64,000 nt of DNA from contig NC_133387.1 of NCBI RefSeq assembly GCF_047511655.1, positions 46,151,353 to 46,215,352 on the forward strand, read 5' to 3'. Shown piece after piece: positions 37,185 to 52,929 of the stretch (position 1 is the first letter of the stretch; each line of letters begins with the position of its first letter). Position numbers and translations under genes: made by a program. The stretch comes from Castor canadensis (Eukaryota; Chordata; Mammalia; Rodentia; Castoridae). The notes below the pieces were generated by a model. The model was given only the letters and a program-made list of their open reading frames with translations, was not told where the DNA came from and ran no database searches.

Positions 37185-37325
37185 GGTGATAGTGCAGGCC
37201 TGTAGTCCCAGCACTCAGGATGCTGTGGCAGAAAGGTGAAGAGTTCAAGGCCAACCTGGGCTACATAGTAAGACCCAATCTCAAAGCAAACAAACAAAAA
37301 ATAACAAACAAACAAAAAATAAAAG
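37185..37325 (+). mobile_element. B1-like SINE
   Basis: GTGATAGTGCAGGCCTGTAG, GAGTTCAAGGCCAACCTGGG and CTACATAGTAAGACCC, then a long AAAC-rich tail. Confidence 0.85.
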
Positions 37326-37329
37326 AATG

Positions 37330-39895
37330 CAATAGAAACCTATTCCCAAAGAGCTAAACAAATATATATTCCTTAACTGTGGTTCCTGTCAGTGCTATCT
37401 TTTTCTATCTCAACCACCTGGAGGGCAGGTGAGGTGGCTATTTGACTTACATGGATATAAAAGAGCTGAGCAGACATATCTCTTTCTCAGGAGTACATTG
37501 GCTTGCAGGGACTGAAGCTGAAGGTTAGGCAAGACCAAAATGCAGCCTCTATACCCACGGAGAGAGTAAGGCTTGTAAGAATGGCAACAGGGAGGAAAGA
37601 AGGACTGGCCAGGCAGGAGGAGATGACAGTTATGCCCAGATATACCTAGGTCTAATGAGAGGAGGAACATGCAACTGTTCAAACCAGCCCTCAAAGGCTG
37701 GGCTCTTTACTCCTAACTGTGTGGCTGGCAGCAGTGACACCACATCACTGCCCAAACCCACCAATAAAGGATGAGGTAGGAGTGCCAACATGGAATATGA
37801 GCAAGTTCAAATTAAATGAAAGGCAAATATATAAAAGGTGAGGACCACCCGTAATAGCCTAACATAGCTACTTCTCAAGGCTACTGTGAGTAGAAGTGAA
37901 TTATATGTGAAATTCCTCTGGGAAAAACTATTTAAAGGCCTATAAAATTTTCAAAAGACGTGCCAAATGTTCACCATAAGGCTGTGAAGGGGAATAGAGT
38001 CCAATAATGTAATTGAAAAATTTAAAGAACACTTCTCCTATAATTTATAGCCAGGGTTGGAGTTGAATGACCCTTTTAGTAAAAGAAGGTCACAAAGAAG
38101 CAAGCCATCCTTAGAACTCACAACCCCATGTGTTCCTGAAACCCAGTCTTTGAGTGGACAAGTACTCTTTCTTAGCTGTCACCACAGTGACTATTCTAGT
38201 TAGGAGACAGCAGGGTAGTTTTGTTTTTATGTTTTTAACTTTTGTTTTTCTGCCTATTTCTCTTCCAATATAAGTTAGGAAAAAAATTACCAGGCAATTT
38301 TATTCACCAGGTACCTATTTGCTGCCCCTTCCTCCCAGTTTTCTGCCTAGTTGACAGCAAATATGGTTTCTTTGGTTCATCTATTTTTCTCAGTGCTAAA
38401 AAAGATTTCCCTTACCCTCCCCAAGTTTAATATGCAGTTTAATAGCACAGTTACTCATAACATGACTCAAAACGTGTATGAAACTTTTAAATGGCAAGTG
38501 TAAAAATGCTGTAAAATAGTATACCCTGTAGCAGAGAGAGACTTAAATAACAAAGAAGGTAATAGAAAAGTGTAGGGAAGACAGTGCATCTAAAAGATAT
38601 TTTGAATTTTTCCATACATGAATATAGTTGTTCTTGTCTGTGTGTGTTATTTATTTGATTTGTTTAATCTCCACCCTCTCTTCCCCACTCCCCACCCAGG
38701 AAAGGATTTAATGCAATATCTGTATATATTCTGCAGCTACTGGAAGTTCAGAGTTTCAGGAGAAGTGTCTTTTCCTTCTGTAGCATCAGGGATTCCTGGA
38801 ACTTGTAACAATTCGATACCTTTAAAACCCATTTTAAAATAACAGTGTGTGCAGACACATAGTGGGTTGCCTGCAAAGTGAGATACGTTGAAACGTTGCA
38901 GCAGCAACCAAAGTCTTCCTTGATTTCCTAGGCAACCAATTGAAATGCATACACCAGAGGGGGCATGGCTAAGAAAAGCACAGGAACCACTGAGTATATG
39001 AAATTTCATACACAAAGTCATGAACCAGGATGCAAAGATAAATTATACAAATGTATACATTTACAAATGCTTTGTTACATGCATAGTTTAAGAGCCTGCT
39101 CTACTAAAGACAGAGAAATAAATAAGACTGAAGATTTAATACTGAAAAAACTGTATAGCTGCCTATGGGCTATACAGTCATTCCTGTGTATCGGCCAGGG
39201 ATTGGTTTAATGAAACCCTCTGCCCAAACTAAGATCCAGGCATATCAAGACTCTTACATAAAGGGGCATGATATTTGCATCTAACTTACCTACATCTTCT
39301 CTATACATTAAATAATTCTAGATTCTTTAAAATACCTAATAAAATGTGTCATATTAAAAAGGTATACATTGCTTAGGGGGTAATGACAAGAGAGAGTCTT
39401 GTATAAGACTGTTCAGCACAGATAGAATTTTCTTCCCCAAGTATATTGGTTGAATCTGAAGATGTGGAACCTGCAGATAGAGCTGACTCCATAAGTTGAG
39501 TTTTACTAAGATTCTGGCTGCAAGTAATGTATCTTTTCTGTCCACAATTTCACAAAGTGACTCCATTGTGGTGTCAGCCACACTTCACCTGGAAAGCTAT
39601 TGACTTTTCTTTTCTGTTGCCTTAATTTTCTTCTGCAGGAGCACAGAGGGATGCAGGTCCAGGTGGGCACTGTGCCTTCCACTGATTATGCTGTGTGACA
39701 CAGCAGGGGGACCTCTTATCTCTGACTGGGGTTGCCTGTTTAAGAGTCTTTTTTTTCTTCATAAAAGGTAGAAGGTAGTAAACACAGCTGTAGAAAACGG
39801 TTTTGTGTTTTCTTGCTATTTGTTTTGATCTATTAAAATGATATAATTAAGACAGAGTACAAAAATGAACCATAAGATGATGCTATCATTTCTTA
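37330..39895. other. Unassigned intergenic stretch
   Basis: No gene recognised. A cluster of RFX-like GTTGC/GCAAC half-sites lies at 38865-38937 (see findings). Confidence 0.35.
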
Positions 39896-39898
39896 CGC

Positions 39899-39900
39899 GT

Positions 39901-39944
<44 letters not shown>

Positions 39945-39946
39945 TA
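39899..39946 (+). repeat. (TG)n microsatellite
   Basis: Nearly uninterrupted GT repeats, with short interruptions at the ends. Confidence 0.95.
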
Positions 39947-40306
39947 GGGCCAAGTTTTATCTGCCTCACAGTTTCAAATAATTGGAATGGACTTGACTTT
40001 AGAAGTAGTTTTCTACATCTTTGCATACAATGTTGTCAGATCATGAAATACAAAGGCCTTAGGGTCTATGAACTTTAAAACTCTAAATGATCTTGGAATT
40101 AGGGTGTTATTAAAGATAACTTAAGCTTCATTCTTATTATTTCCTTGCTAGTGCTGAATCACTGTTCTGAATTTCTGTGTGATTATTACTTTTTTAAAAC
40201 TCTATCAAGGATGTATTTAATTGGAATATTTATATATATTTAAGAAGAATAAAGATTTTGTACATAGTATCACAGCCAAACTTTCTTTTCAAGAAGATGC
40301 AATCTG

Positions 40307-40392
40307 GTGGGTGAGGGGAAGAGGGAGGGGACGGGGGCAGTGGGAAGAGATGGCCCAAACAATGTATGCATATATGAATAAATGAATTAAAA
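40307..40392 (+). mobile_element. Very short 5'-truncated L1 3' end
   Basis: About 86 bp of L1 3' terminus: a G-rich piece, then AGATGGCCCAAACAATGTAT, GCATATATGAATAAATG and an A-rich tail. It has near-perfect flanking duplications AAGAAGATGCAATCTG (40291-40306) and AAGAAGATGAAATCTG (40393-40408). Confidence 0.88.
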
Positions 40393-40409
40393 AAGAAGAT
40401 GAAATCTGA

Positions 40410-41468
40410 GTTTGAGATAAAGACTATGCCTCAATTTTATTTTGCAAAGACATATAATAATATAATCCCATTTACTTCCTACTTAGATGAATGTGAAGTG
40501 TTTTCAGCTGTGGTATATTAAATTCATCTCATAGAGAATAGATGTAAGTAGATACTTAAGGCTTTTTCCTAGATAGCTATGTTTAAGTTAAATAAATAAA
40601 CACATTTTAATAACTTAATTATAAAAAGAAAATGTGTAGAAGTCTGTGATCTACATTATCATTTGAAATAAACTGAAAAAATCTTATTAGACTAGAATTA
40701 AGTGGAAGATAGTTTTTCCCTCTGGGAATTTTTAATTTATTCAGAATATTGATATAATTGCCTACTAGTGAATCCTTTGAGATTACTTTGTTAGAGATGC
40801 TCTTTACCTCCAAACACATTTTTCTTGAGGTAAAGGGGATGTTATAATTAATTTTAGTGTGGGAGGAACTCTTCTTTACATTTGTCCTTTCCAGTGCATC
40901 CTCAGGCTCCTTCTTCATCTTCTCTCTCTCTCTCCCTGGATGAACTCTCTTGTCAATTCAAATGCTCCCAAGTATGTTGACTTGAGCCTGCTTACTTAAG
41001 CCTCATAAAGGTATGGGGAAAGTTTTGTCAATTTGGAAGATAAAACATCTCTGAATGTCAGTTAAACTGGAATGCTGGGCCCTCTGCTAGAAGACAAAGG
41101 CCATTCCCATGCATTACCAAAACCATGACCAACGACTTGGGATATTCTTTATAGCCTTCACTACTTTTGCAATCATCACTCCTATCCTTTCCTATCACCA
41201 CTGTTCATGGAAATGTCTTTTCTATAAAACCATCATTCTGAATATTTTGGGGCTATTATTTGAAGTTATTAAATGGTCTTAGTGGCCTAACTCAAAGATA
41301 AATAAAATGATTGCTTAGATCTAACTCAAAAGAATGTATGACTTAACCAGCTTTGTCTTTGTTTGAGATTTCTGAGATAAAAAGTGCCCTAGATGGATCA
41401 GGATCAATAAGAAACAATAACAGCAAACTGCTGACAGAACTTTTCATTGAACAGATAAAGTTATAGAC
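40410..41468. other. Unassigned intergenic stretch
   Basis: AT-rich. No gene or repeat recognised. Confidence 0.35.
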
Positions 41469-41469
41469 A

Positions 41470-43215
41470 AAGACTTTAATTTTTTATATATTTATTGTTG
41501 TGTTGTGGAGGTACATTGTGTCACTTACAAAAGTTCTTACAATATATCAAATATATCATACTGAATTCACCCCCTCCACCATTCTCCTTTATCCCCTCTC
41601 CCTCCATTCCTGGAATAGTTTCAACAGGTATCATTTTTTCATTTACATACATGTGTACACAGTATTTGCACTACATTCACCCTCCCACACCCTTTCCTCA
41701 CCTCCTCTCCCTTCCAGGCAGGACCTGTTTTGCCCTCCTGTTCTTCTAGTTTGTAAAAAGAAGAAAAATGACATTTTTTCTTATTTAAGATAGCTACACA
41801 GGGAGTTTCCCTGTGGCACTTCCATGCATATGTGGATTATAGCTCAAATTGGTGTATCTCCTTTATTTTTCTTCTTTCTCTAGTCCCTTTCTTATGGTGG
41901 TTTCAAAGGTTTAAAAATTCTATATTCATTATTGTATAAAGAGTACATCAACCATACTCACCTTCTCAACTTCTTTTTTTTAGACTTCCCCTCTTGTATG
42001 TGACCTCCCTTTAGTGTGGCCTGTTTTTCATAATAGTGCTATATTTGTATTAGATCTATATTCCACATAGGAGAGAAAACATGTGGCTTTTGGCTTTCTG
42101 AACCTGGATAACTTCATCTGGCTAAAATGATGCTTTCCAGTTCCATCCATTTACCTGCAAATGGCAAAATTTCATTCTTTTTTGAGGCTCAATAAAATTC
42201 CATTATATATAAATACCACTTTCTTTTTTTTTTTTTTCAAGATTGGGTTCTTTTTTTTTTTTTCATTTTTCTTTTATTATTCATATGTGTATACAAGGCT
42301 TGGTTCATTTCTCCCCCCTGCCCCCACCCCCTCCCTTACCACCCACTCCGCCCCCTCCCTCTCCCCTGCCCAATACCCAGCAGAAACTATTTTGCCCTTA
42401 TTTCTAATTTTGTTGTAGAGAGAGTATAAGCAATAACAGGAAGGAACAAGGGTTTTTGCTGGTTGAGATAAGGATAGCTATACAGGGCATTGACTCACAT
42501 TGATTTCCTGTGCGTGGGTGTTACCTTCTAGGTTAATTCTTTTTGATCTAACCTTTTCTCTAGTACCTGTTCCCCTTTTCCTATTGGCCTCAGTTGCTTT
42601 TAAGGTATCTGCTTTAGTTTCTCTGCGTTAAGGGCAACAAATGCTAGCTAGTTTTTTAGGTGTCTTACCTATCCTAACCCCTCCCTTGTGTGCTCTCACT
42701 TTTATCATGTGCTCATAGTCCAATCCCCTTGTTGTGTTTGCCCTTGACCTAATGTCCACATATGAGGAGAACATACAATTTTTGGTTTTTTGAGCCAGGC
42801 TAACCTCACTCAGAATGATGTTCTCCAATTCCATCCATTTACCAGCGAATGATAACATTTCATTCTTCTTCATGGTTGCATAAAATTCCATTGTGTATAA
42901 ATACCACAATAAATACCACTTTCTTAAATCTGTTCATCAGCTGTGTGGCATCTTGGATGTTTCCATAGCTTAGGTATTGTGAATAACACTGCAATAAACA
43001 TAGGTGTACAGGCGTCTTTATTGTAACCTGACTTACATTCCTTTGGGTACATCTCTAGGAGTGGAATTGTTGGATCACATGGCAGTTCTATTTTTATTTT
43101 TTGAGGAGCCTCCATGCTGTTTTCCATAGTGGTTGTACTAATTTACATTCCCACCAGCAATTTATGAGGGTTCCTTTTTCCCCACATCCTCACCAACATT
43201 TATTGTTGTTGAGAA
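41470..43215 (-). mobile_element. LINE-1 (L1-D), antisense, 5'-truncated, split by nested L1
   Basis: Reverse-oriented L1. The 3' UTR complement lies at 41470-41800, and ORF2 3' end text continues to 42225 and resumes at 42926-43215 (GTTTCCATAGCTTAGGTATT, CCTTTGGGTACATCTCTAGG, GTTTTCCATAGTGGTTGTAC). It is interrupted by a second L1 of the same orientation at 42226-42910. Confidence 0.9.
42226..42910 (-). mobile_element. Nested LINE-1 (L1-E), antisense, with 15-bp target duplication
   Basis: The poly(T) head (complement of the poly(A) tail) is followed by a C-rich tract (complement of the L1 G-rich tract), then 3' UTR and ORF2 end text closely matching L1-A at 2380-2980 in reverse. It is flanked by an exact 15-bp direct repeat, AAATACCACTTTCTT, at 42211-42225 and 42911-42925. 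Confidence 0.93.
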
Positions 43216-43219
43216 CAAG

Positions 43220-46200
43220 TCTTTTAAATACAGATATGCTTCTGATAGAATTTCTAAACCCAGAAGGCATTGTTTATACCAAGTGTGCATGTATTATATC
43301 AGCATCATATTAGGAACCCTTTATTGACTTGGATTATGTGTATCTGAATTTTGTTTACAATGTATTCAATAAATGAAAGTTCCCTTATCTATAAAATCTA
43401 AGCTCATAAATTAAATATTTTCAAGAGCATTGACCTCAAGGCCAAAAGAAGGGATGGTCTAATTTTGACATCATGTCTCTGAATAAATAGATTTCCATAT
43501 GGACCAGAGGGAAAAATCGAGTTAATGTCACTATTAAAATTGTATCCCCTCTCTATGCATAGTATTCATGCTGCAAACTCAGAAGGACACTATTTTCTTG
43601 TTCAAGTAGTAAATGACCAGAAGCCTGCCCGGTGGCTCATTTAGATAGAGAAGGGCCTATTTCTTCAGAACTTTCTAGGAAAGAGAACCACCCTCAATTT
43701 TCTTCCACTCACCCGAGCTGGAAATTTTGCTAAGAGCATACAAGAATTGAAAGATTGTTCAAGAGAGACAGAGACCCCAGAAAATGTGATCCTCTGGGAG
43801 CAGGGAGGAAAAGTATAAGCATGCAAGAAGTAAATGAAAGGAAGGAAAGGGCGTGGGCAAGGAGAGAAAGGTCTACCGGAAGTTGAAATAAAGAATACCA
43901 CCTGGTAGTGGACTCAAACCTGGAGGATCTGGAGGACCAGAGAGCTTGGGGAGCGTGCCATTTGTACGCTGCTCCTGGAAGACACTGGGTGGCGCTCGTA
44001 GTAAAGACTTGCACTTCTGTTTGGGTCTCCCCCACCAAAACACACATCCTTTGCACATTTCAGCTACTAAAATATGAAATCACTTGCATTCCTCCTACAT
44101 GTCTCAGTGTGAAACGCTCTGCTGGAAGAGTTTGATGCCAAGGTTGTTTCTCCACCGTTGGGTCTGTTGATGGACTTTGAAAGGCAACAATGCCCAGCGT
44201 TGCTGGCCTTAGGACAAAGCTCTAGGCCTTGGTGTCAGAACTACCCCTACAGTACCAGCAAAATTTACACCCGACAGCCGGGATACCCATTGTGTGAGCG
44301 CCGCAAGTGTGGGTCCAAGCCACGACTAGGCCCGCAGCAGCGCTGGCAGTGCACAGACCACAATTAGTAAATTGTTAAATGAAATGGGCTACACATATTG
44401 TGAACAGACTCTGGCTGCTTAGACAGCACTTCTCTTTTCCTGCTGCCTTTAAGAAAGGGGTGGAGGGAGCTGAGATCAACTAAGCAGTCAAGAAAGTTGA
44501 GGATTTGCACCTTTAGAAATCATCCAGATTTTGTCTCACTCAGAAAGAAAGCTGCCTTCAAAACTGCATTAGGGTCAATGAAAAAGCTTTAGGAATTGAA
44601 AAAAGTTATTCTTCCCTCCCTCCCCATTTCTTTCTTTCTTTATAAAATGTGCAGGAAAATGTCTTCTTTTGACCAGGAAGCGGGAAGGAGGAAGTGAAAT
44701 TTAGTAAGATCTGAAACCAAGTTAACATTGTAACAGTGTGTTCAAAGGCTCTGGAGCTTCTAAATTTTGCACAAATTCTGCAGCATCCAATCCCATTCTT
44801 GAAGCCTGCCTTCTTAAGGTGTGAGAGCATTGCTAGGAATATCCTGACTGGTGTAACCAAATTGACCTATTTGCCTCCACACTGTTATATTAGCTCTCTG
44901 TTAAACAGTGTTGAGATGGGGGGTTGGAGGGGCAGTGAAAGGGTGGCCCAGAGCCGTTTGTCTCTTGCTTTTCCAGGAGGGCACTTTGACCTGTCCTTGG
45001 CATTGATTTGTGCAGGATGTGTATAAGGTGCTTTATGGGCACCGAGAATGTCTCCAGAGCAATAGGTTCTGGACCTCAGCCCAATAGGTTCACAGTGTTT
45101 CCTTGCCTCCTTGAAGATCCCCACATCCTAAATCCAAAGCATGAACACCCAATCGAATCAACAGCATGGGGTAATAAGGACCAGCGGACAGCAGCGCCTG
45201 TCTTTACCCCATATCTATGTCAGAGGAGAAATCTAGGTCTGCGAGGCCGCAAGCCAGGGGGAGCAGGTAGCATTGCAGAACTCTAGCTCCCTTGTGCTCC
45301 GGGGCACTAAAATTCCCAGTCCCTGGAAGTGTGACAGTAGCTATAGTTTTATGGCGCCCAAACAGCACAAACCAGAGTCGATGCCAGTGCAGTTACTGGC
45401 CTTTGAAGTTCGGAGCTCCCCAAAGGGGTGGGCATCCTACTGTGAATTTCAGATGCTCTTTGATGGCATGTTTGGGGCCCAGGTAGCTCCGTAGCCAAAA
45501 TAAAGCTAAACTAACATTAGACAAAACTAAGGCTGATGCTTACTTCTTTGGTTGGGGAAAAGGAGAAAGGGAGGTCAGAAGACCCTACCCTGAATATCCA
45601 GTGGAGAGCCCAAATTCCTGGCCTTAGACTCCCAAGGGGAAGATACTAGGAGGATCCAAATCAAGATCCAGCTCCTAGAGTTGCCGGTGAGCCACATTTA
45701 TGTAAAAATTCTAAGCCCCTACTTAAGAGTACTAAGTGCTACTAGAGTAAAAGTAGCATGTAACAAAACCTAAACTTTGGACTTCTTGCACCAAGTGGTC
45801 CTTTGAGCTCTTTCTCCCTTTGCATATGAACTAAGGTTTTCTCAGCAGGAAATAAAGGGAAAGAGTACAGAAAACTGCACCTGAGGAATGGAAAGGCGGA
45901 ACCTCAGTGCCTGGAGCCAGCAGGGTGTACATCTGTGAGCATCATTCAGCATCCCCAAAGGGGAAGGACATCTTCCAGGGTTTCCCATTTGGTCTGCAGA
46001 CCTGAAATGTCATAAGTGGATCCATTCACTTTTGCAGGAGTCTTTGGCTACTGAACGGAGTTACAATGCCTTCCAAATTGAAGAGAATATTGAACAGAAG
46101 TGGGGCTGCCTGTTTTTCTTGAAAGCGAGGTAGGGCGATTTAGGTGTCCTTATTTCCCAGTAAGATGGTGATTTTAAAAAGTCATCGTAAACACTTGAGT

Positions 46201-46690
46201 TGCAAGAACTATGCCATTAATGGCTGGATAGTCAAGTGCATTCTTGAGCATCTTTTTGCAGTCCTGTCTTAGATATGCATCTCCTGCAAAAGATGTGCTT
46301 GTTACATATTTATCTGTTTCCCAAATTGCAAATTTTTCAACACAAATAAGTTGCAACCTGCTTCTTCCCAATATCATTAAAATAATATAATAATAATACT
46401 GTTCTTCATTCCTGTTCACCTTCATCTTACATTCCTCCCCCTTGTCTCCCCATTTCAACATCAACGTTCAATTCTACACTCGCCCTAGTGGAGCCTGTGG
46501 AGCCAAGGAGGTGGGGAGCAACGAAAGACCGTCGTCAGCCTCATCCTCAAAACATGCACATTTGTGACTGCTCATTGGAACACATTGTCTCCAGACATCA
46601 TAGAGCTGAGTGTTGGGGCTTCTGCGTTGTCTTTGGTGTTCACTAAAAGCAGATTGAATTGAGACCCCCCCTCCCCCAACAAGCAGCAAC
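43220..46690. other. DLX5 upstream region, repeat-free
   Basis: About 3.5 kb upstream of DLX5 in which I recognise no SINE or LINE and no coding gene. Composition rises toward higher GC near the promoter. Open frames such as 46174-46464 (minus) have no recognisable domain. It probably contains regulatory DNA, but single elements cannot be picked out here. Confidence 0.45.
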
Positions 46691-46691
46691 A

Positions 46692-46726
46692 CATGCGCGC
46701 GCGCACACACACATACACACACACAC
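46692..46726 (+). repeat. (CG/CA)n alternating purine-pyrimidine tract
   Basis: Alternating GCGCGC then CACACA/CATACA about 400 bp upstream of the DLX5 start codon. Such sequence can adopt Z-DNA. Confidence 0.88.
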
Positions 46727-46889
46727 TTCCCCCCCCCCGTTTCCTCCGCCCCCCCCCCTTTTTAAGCAATGCTTTGTTGTGCTAAAACTAGTTGGACGAG
46801 TTAGGGTGTTGCTGCTGCTACCGAAGCCCTGGCCAATGGAACCCGATCCACCCCGCTGTGCGTAAGCGCGCAATTAAGGATTTAACCAA

Positions 46890-50916
<4,027 letters not shown>

Positions 50917-51262
50917 ATGGGATGTTCTCTCTCGCTCTTTTTTGGGACTACTGTGTATTGCTGTTTTAGAAAAATCATAAAGAAAGGAATTCATATGGGG
51001 AAATTTGGAAAACGGAAACAAAGATTCATGTGTAAAGCTTTTTTTTTGCATGTAAGTTATTGCATTTCAAAATACCCCCCCCCGTTTTTTTACAAACGAA
51101 CTTTTTTGCGCAACTGTGGACACTATCAATGGTGCCTTGAAATCTATGACCTCAACTTTTCGAAAGACTTTTTTCAATGTTATTTTAACCATGTAAATAA
51201 GTGTAGATAGAGGAATTAAACTGTATATTCTGGATAAATAAAATTATTTCGACCATGAAAGT
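50917..51262 (+). other. DLX5: DLX5 3' UTR
   Basis: From the stop to about 20 bases past the AATAAA signal. It has T-rich runs and a C run (51075-51083). The 3' cleavage site is inferred. Confidence 0.75.
51237..51242 (+). terminator. DLX5: DLX5 polyadenylation signal
   Basis: Canonical AATAAA 321 nt after the stop codon, in the context GGATAAATAAAATTATTTCG. It is the only AATAAA on the plus strand in this short 3' UTR. Confidence 0.82.
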
Positions 51263-51264
51263 GA

Positions 51265-52645
51265 AATGTTTCTACTCCTTTTTGCCCCCTTGATAACTGG
51301 TTAGTGAAGTTTCATGCAGTTAAAGACAAGCTCTGCAGAGATCCAACAAGCCAAACAGAAAAATAGAAGTGCTGCATGTGCAAATGTGTATATGTATATG
51401 TTAGATGGTGTATTTTATATATCAATATACATATATGGCCTGTTTATAGTATTGTTATTTATATTAAGATGTTTGGGGGCTTAACCACAAAACCTAGTTA
51501 GATAGTGTTAAGTTAGCTCCAATTGTTTCATATAGAAAGTAATACTGGAATCTGAATACATCTTTTCCACCCTGTGTGTAAGAAGGCCACAGAAATCCCT
51601 CAATAACCCCGCTGAATTCTAAGCTCAAAGCAATTATGGTGGAGGAAACCCCCTCCCCATCAGCCTGTGTATTGCCAGAGCAATTAGACAAATTACACTC
51701 CCTTCAAAGGGAGCTTCCAGAGATGAAAAAAGAAAAGGAAAGAAAAAGAAATCTCCTCTCTCTCACACTTAATACTTAAAAAAAAAATCTGAAATGTTTG
51801 GGGCAAATGGCATATCCTTGGAGTCCTTGTGTGTATCATTATAGATTTGACCTGTGTTGTTGTTGTTGTTGTTTTCAGAGATAGGAAAACACCACAGGGA
51901 TTGAGAACAAGGATGCCCCTGAATCAGAAGGCCAAGCAGGGAACATGGGGAGGAGGCAGCACTGCTCTTCCTCCAAGAAAGAGTGTTGCCAAGAGAGGGA
52001 ATTTCTGGATGAAGGCATCGCAGTCCTGCATTGATTCATTTTGTGTGAGCTAATGTTCTTAATATAATTTTGTCCTCCATCCTTTACCACTCTATGGTTT
52101 TGTTTTTTTGGTGTTTTGTTTTGTTTTGTTTTTTCAGGAAGGAGCTCCCTATGCTTTGCATTTACATAAAACAGTGGCAAGGCTGGTTCTAAACCATGGG
52201 AAATGGAATCTGTTTGCTAGGATTTCTTCTTTGTGAAGACTTCATTGGGGCAGACATTAAGGATTTGCAGCTACCATGGCCCATGGCCCATCTTTCTCCT
52301 CACACCTTTGTGTGTAGATAGCCATAGTGTGACCAAAGCTACAGCCTGGGTCCAAAGCTGTGCCCTAGGCTTGAATTATAGGCATCTTTCTGGCTGTTTG
52401 TCCTTTAATCCATCTGAGTCTATTTCCTTAGGATAGCAAGGGAACTAACTAGTGTGTTGGAAATTACAAGATGCATTGAAATATTTTACAGCTAGGAAGT
52501 TAGCAGCAATAAATGTGACAAAGGAGGATTCTTAAAGGTGGGGATTAGAACATAAAAAATTATATCCTGTCATCTGAAGATTTCTAAGAAGGCTCTTCCA
52601 GGGTTAGGAGACTAGACCTGAAAAGGCACGCTGTGCCCCCAGGGG
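51265..52645. other. DLX5-DLX6 intergenic, proximal to DLX5
   Basis: Repeat-poor DNA with AT-rich stretches (51390-51470) and a GTT microrepeat near 51856. No coding frame was recognised. Confidence 0.4.
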
Positions 52646-52649
<4 letters not shown>

Positions 52650-52708
<59 letters not shown>

Positions 52709-52735
52709 CTCCTCCTCCTCCTCCTCCTCCTTCTC
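52650..52735 (+). repeat. (CT)n/(CTC)n microsatellite
   Basis: About 55 bp of CT repeats followed by CTC triplets to about 52742. Long open frames across it are repeat artefacts. Confidence 0.95.
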
Positions 52736-52896
52736 CTCCTCTTCTCTTTCTCTTATTCTCTCCCCACCACCCTTCTATCTCCTCTATTTCTTCTCTTACC
52801 CTTTCCAGAAGGGCCACCAAGAGCCCCAGTTTGGAACTGCCTGGGCTTTGGGGGTAGTTCGTGAGCAGCACACCAAGGGCTGCCTGGGCTGTTGAC

Positions 52897-52923
52897 ACCC
52901 CCCCCCACACACACACACACACC
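52897..52923 (+). repeat. C run plus (CA)n microsatellite
   Basis: A run of C followed by about 9 CA units. Confidence 0.9.
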
Positions 52924-52929
52924 ACTTCT

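Noticed and set aside
37185-37325. Possible tandem array near AAAC repeats, considered as CRISPR-like
   Set aside because: It is a B1 SINE tail. The window is eukaryotic and no spaced direct repeats were seen.
46174-46464. 96-residue minus-strand frame upstream of DLX5
   Set aside because: No domain, no splice context and a low-complexity YYYY run. It is probably chance, though the sequence may be conserved non-coding DNA.
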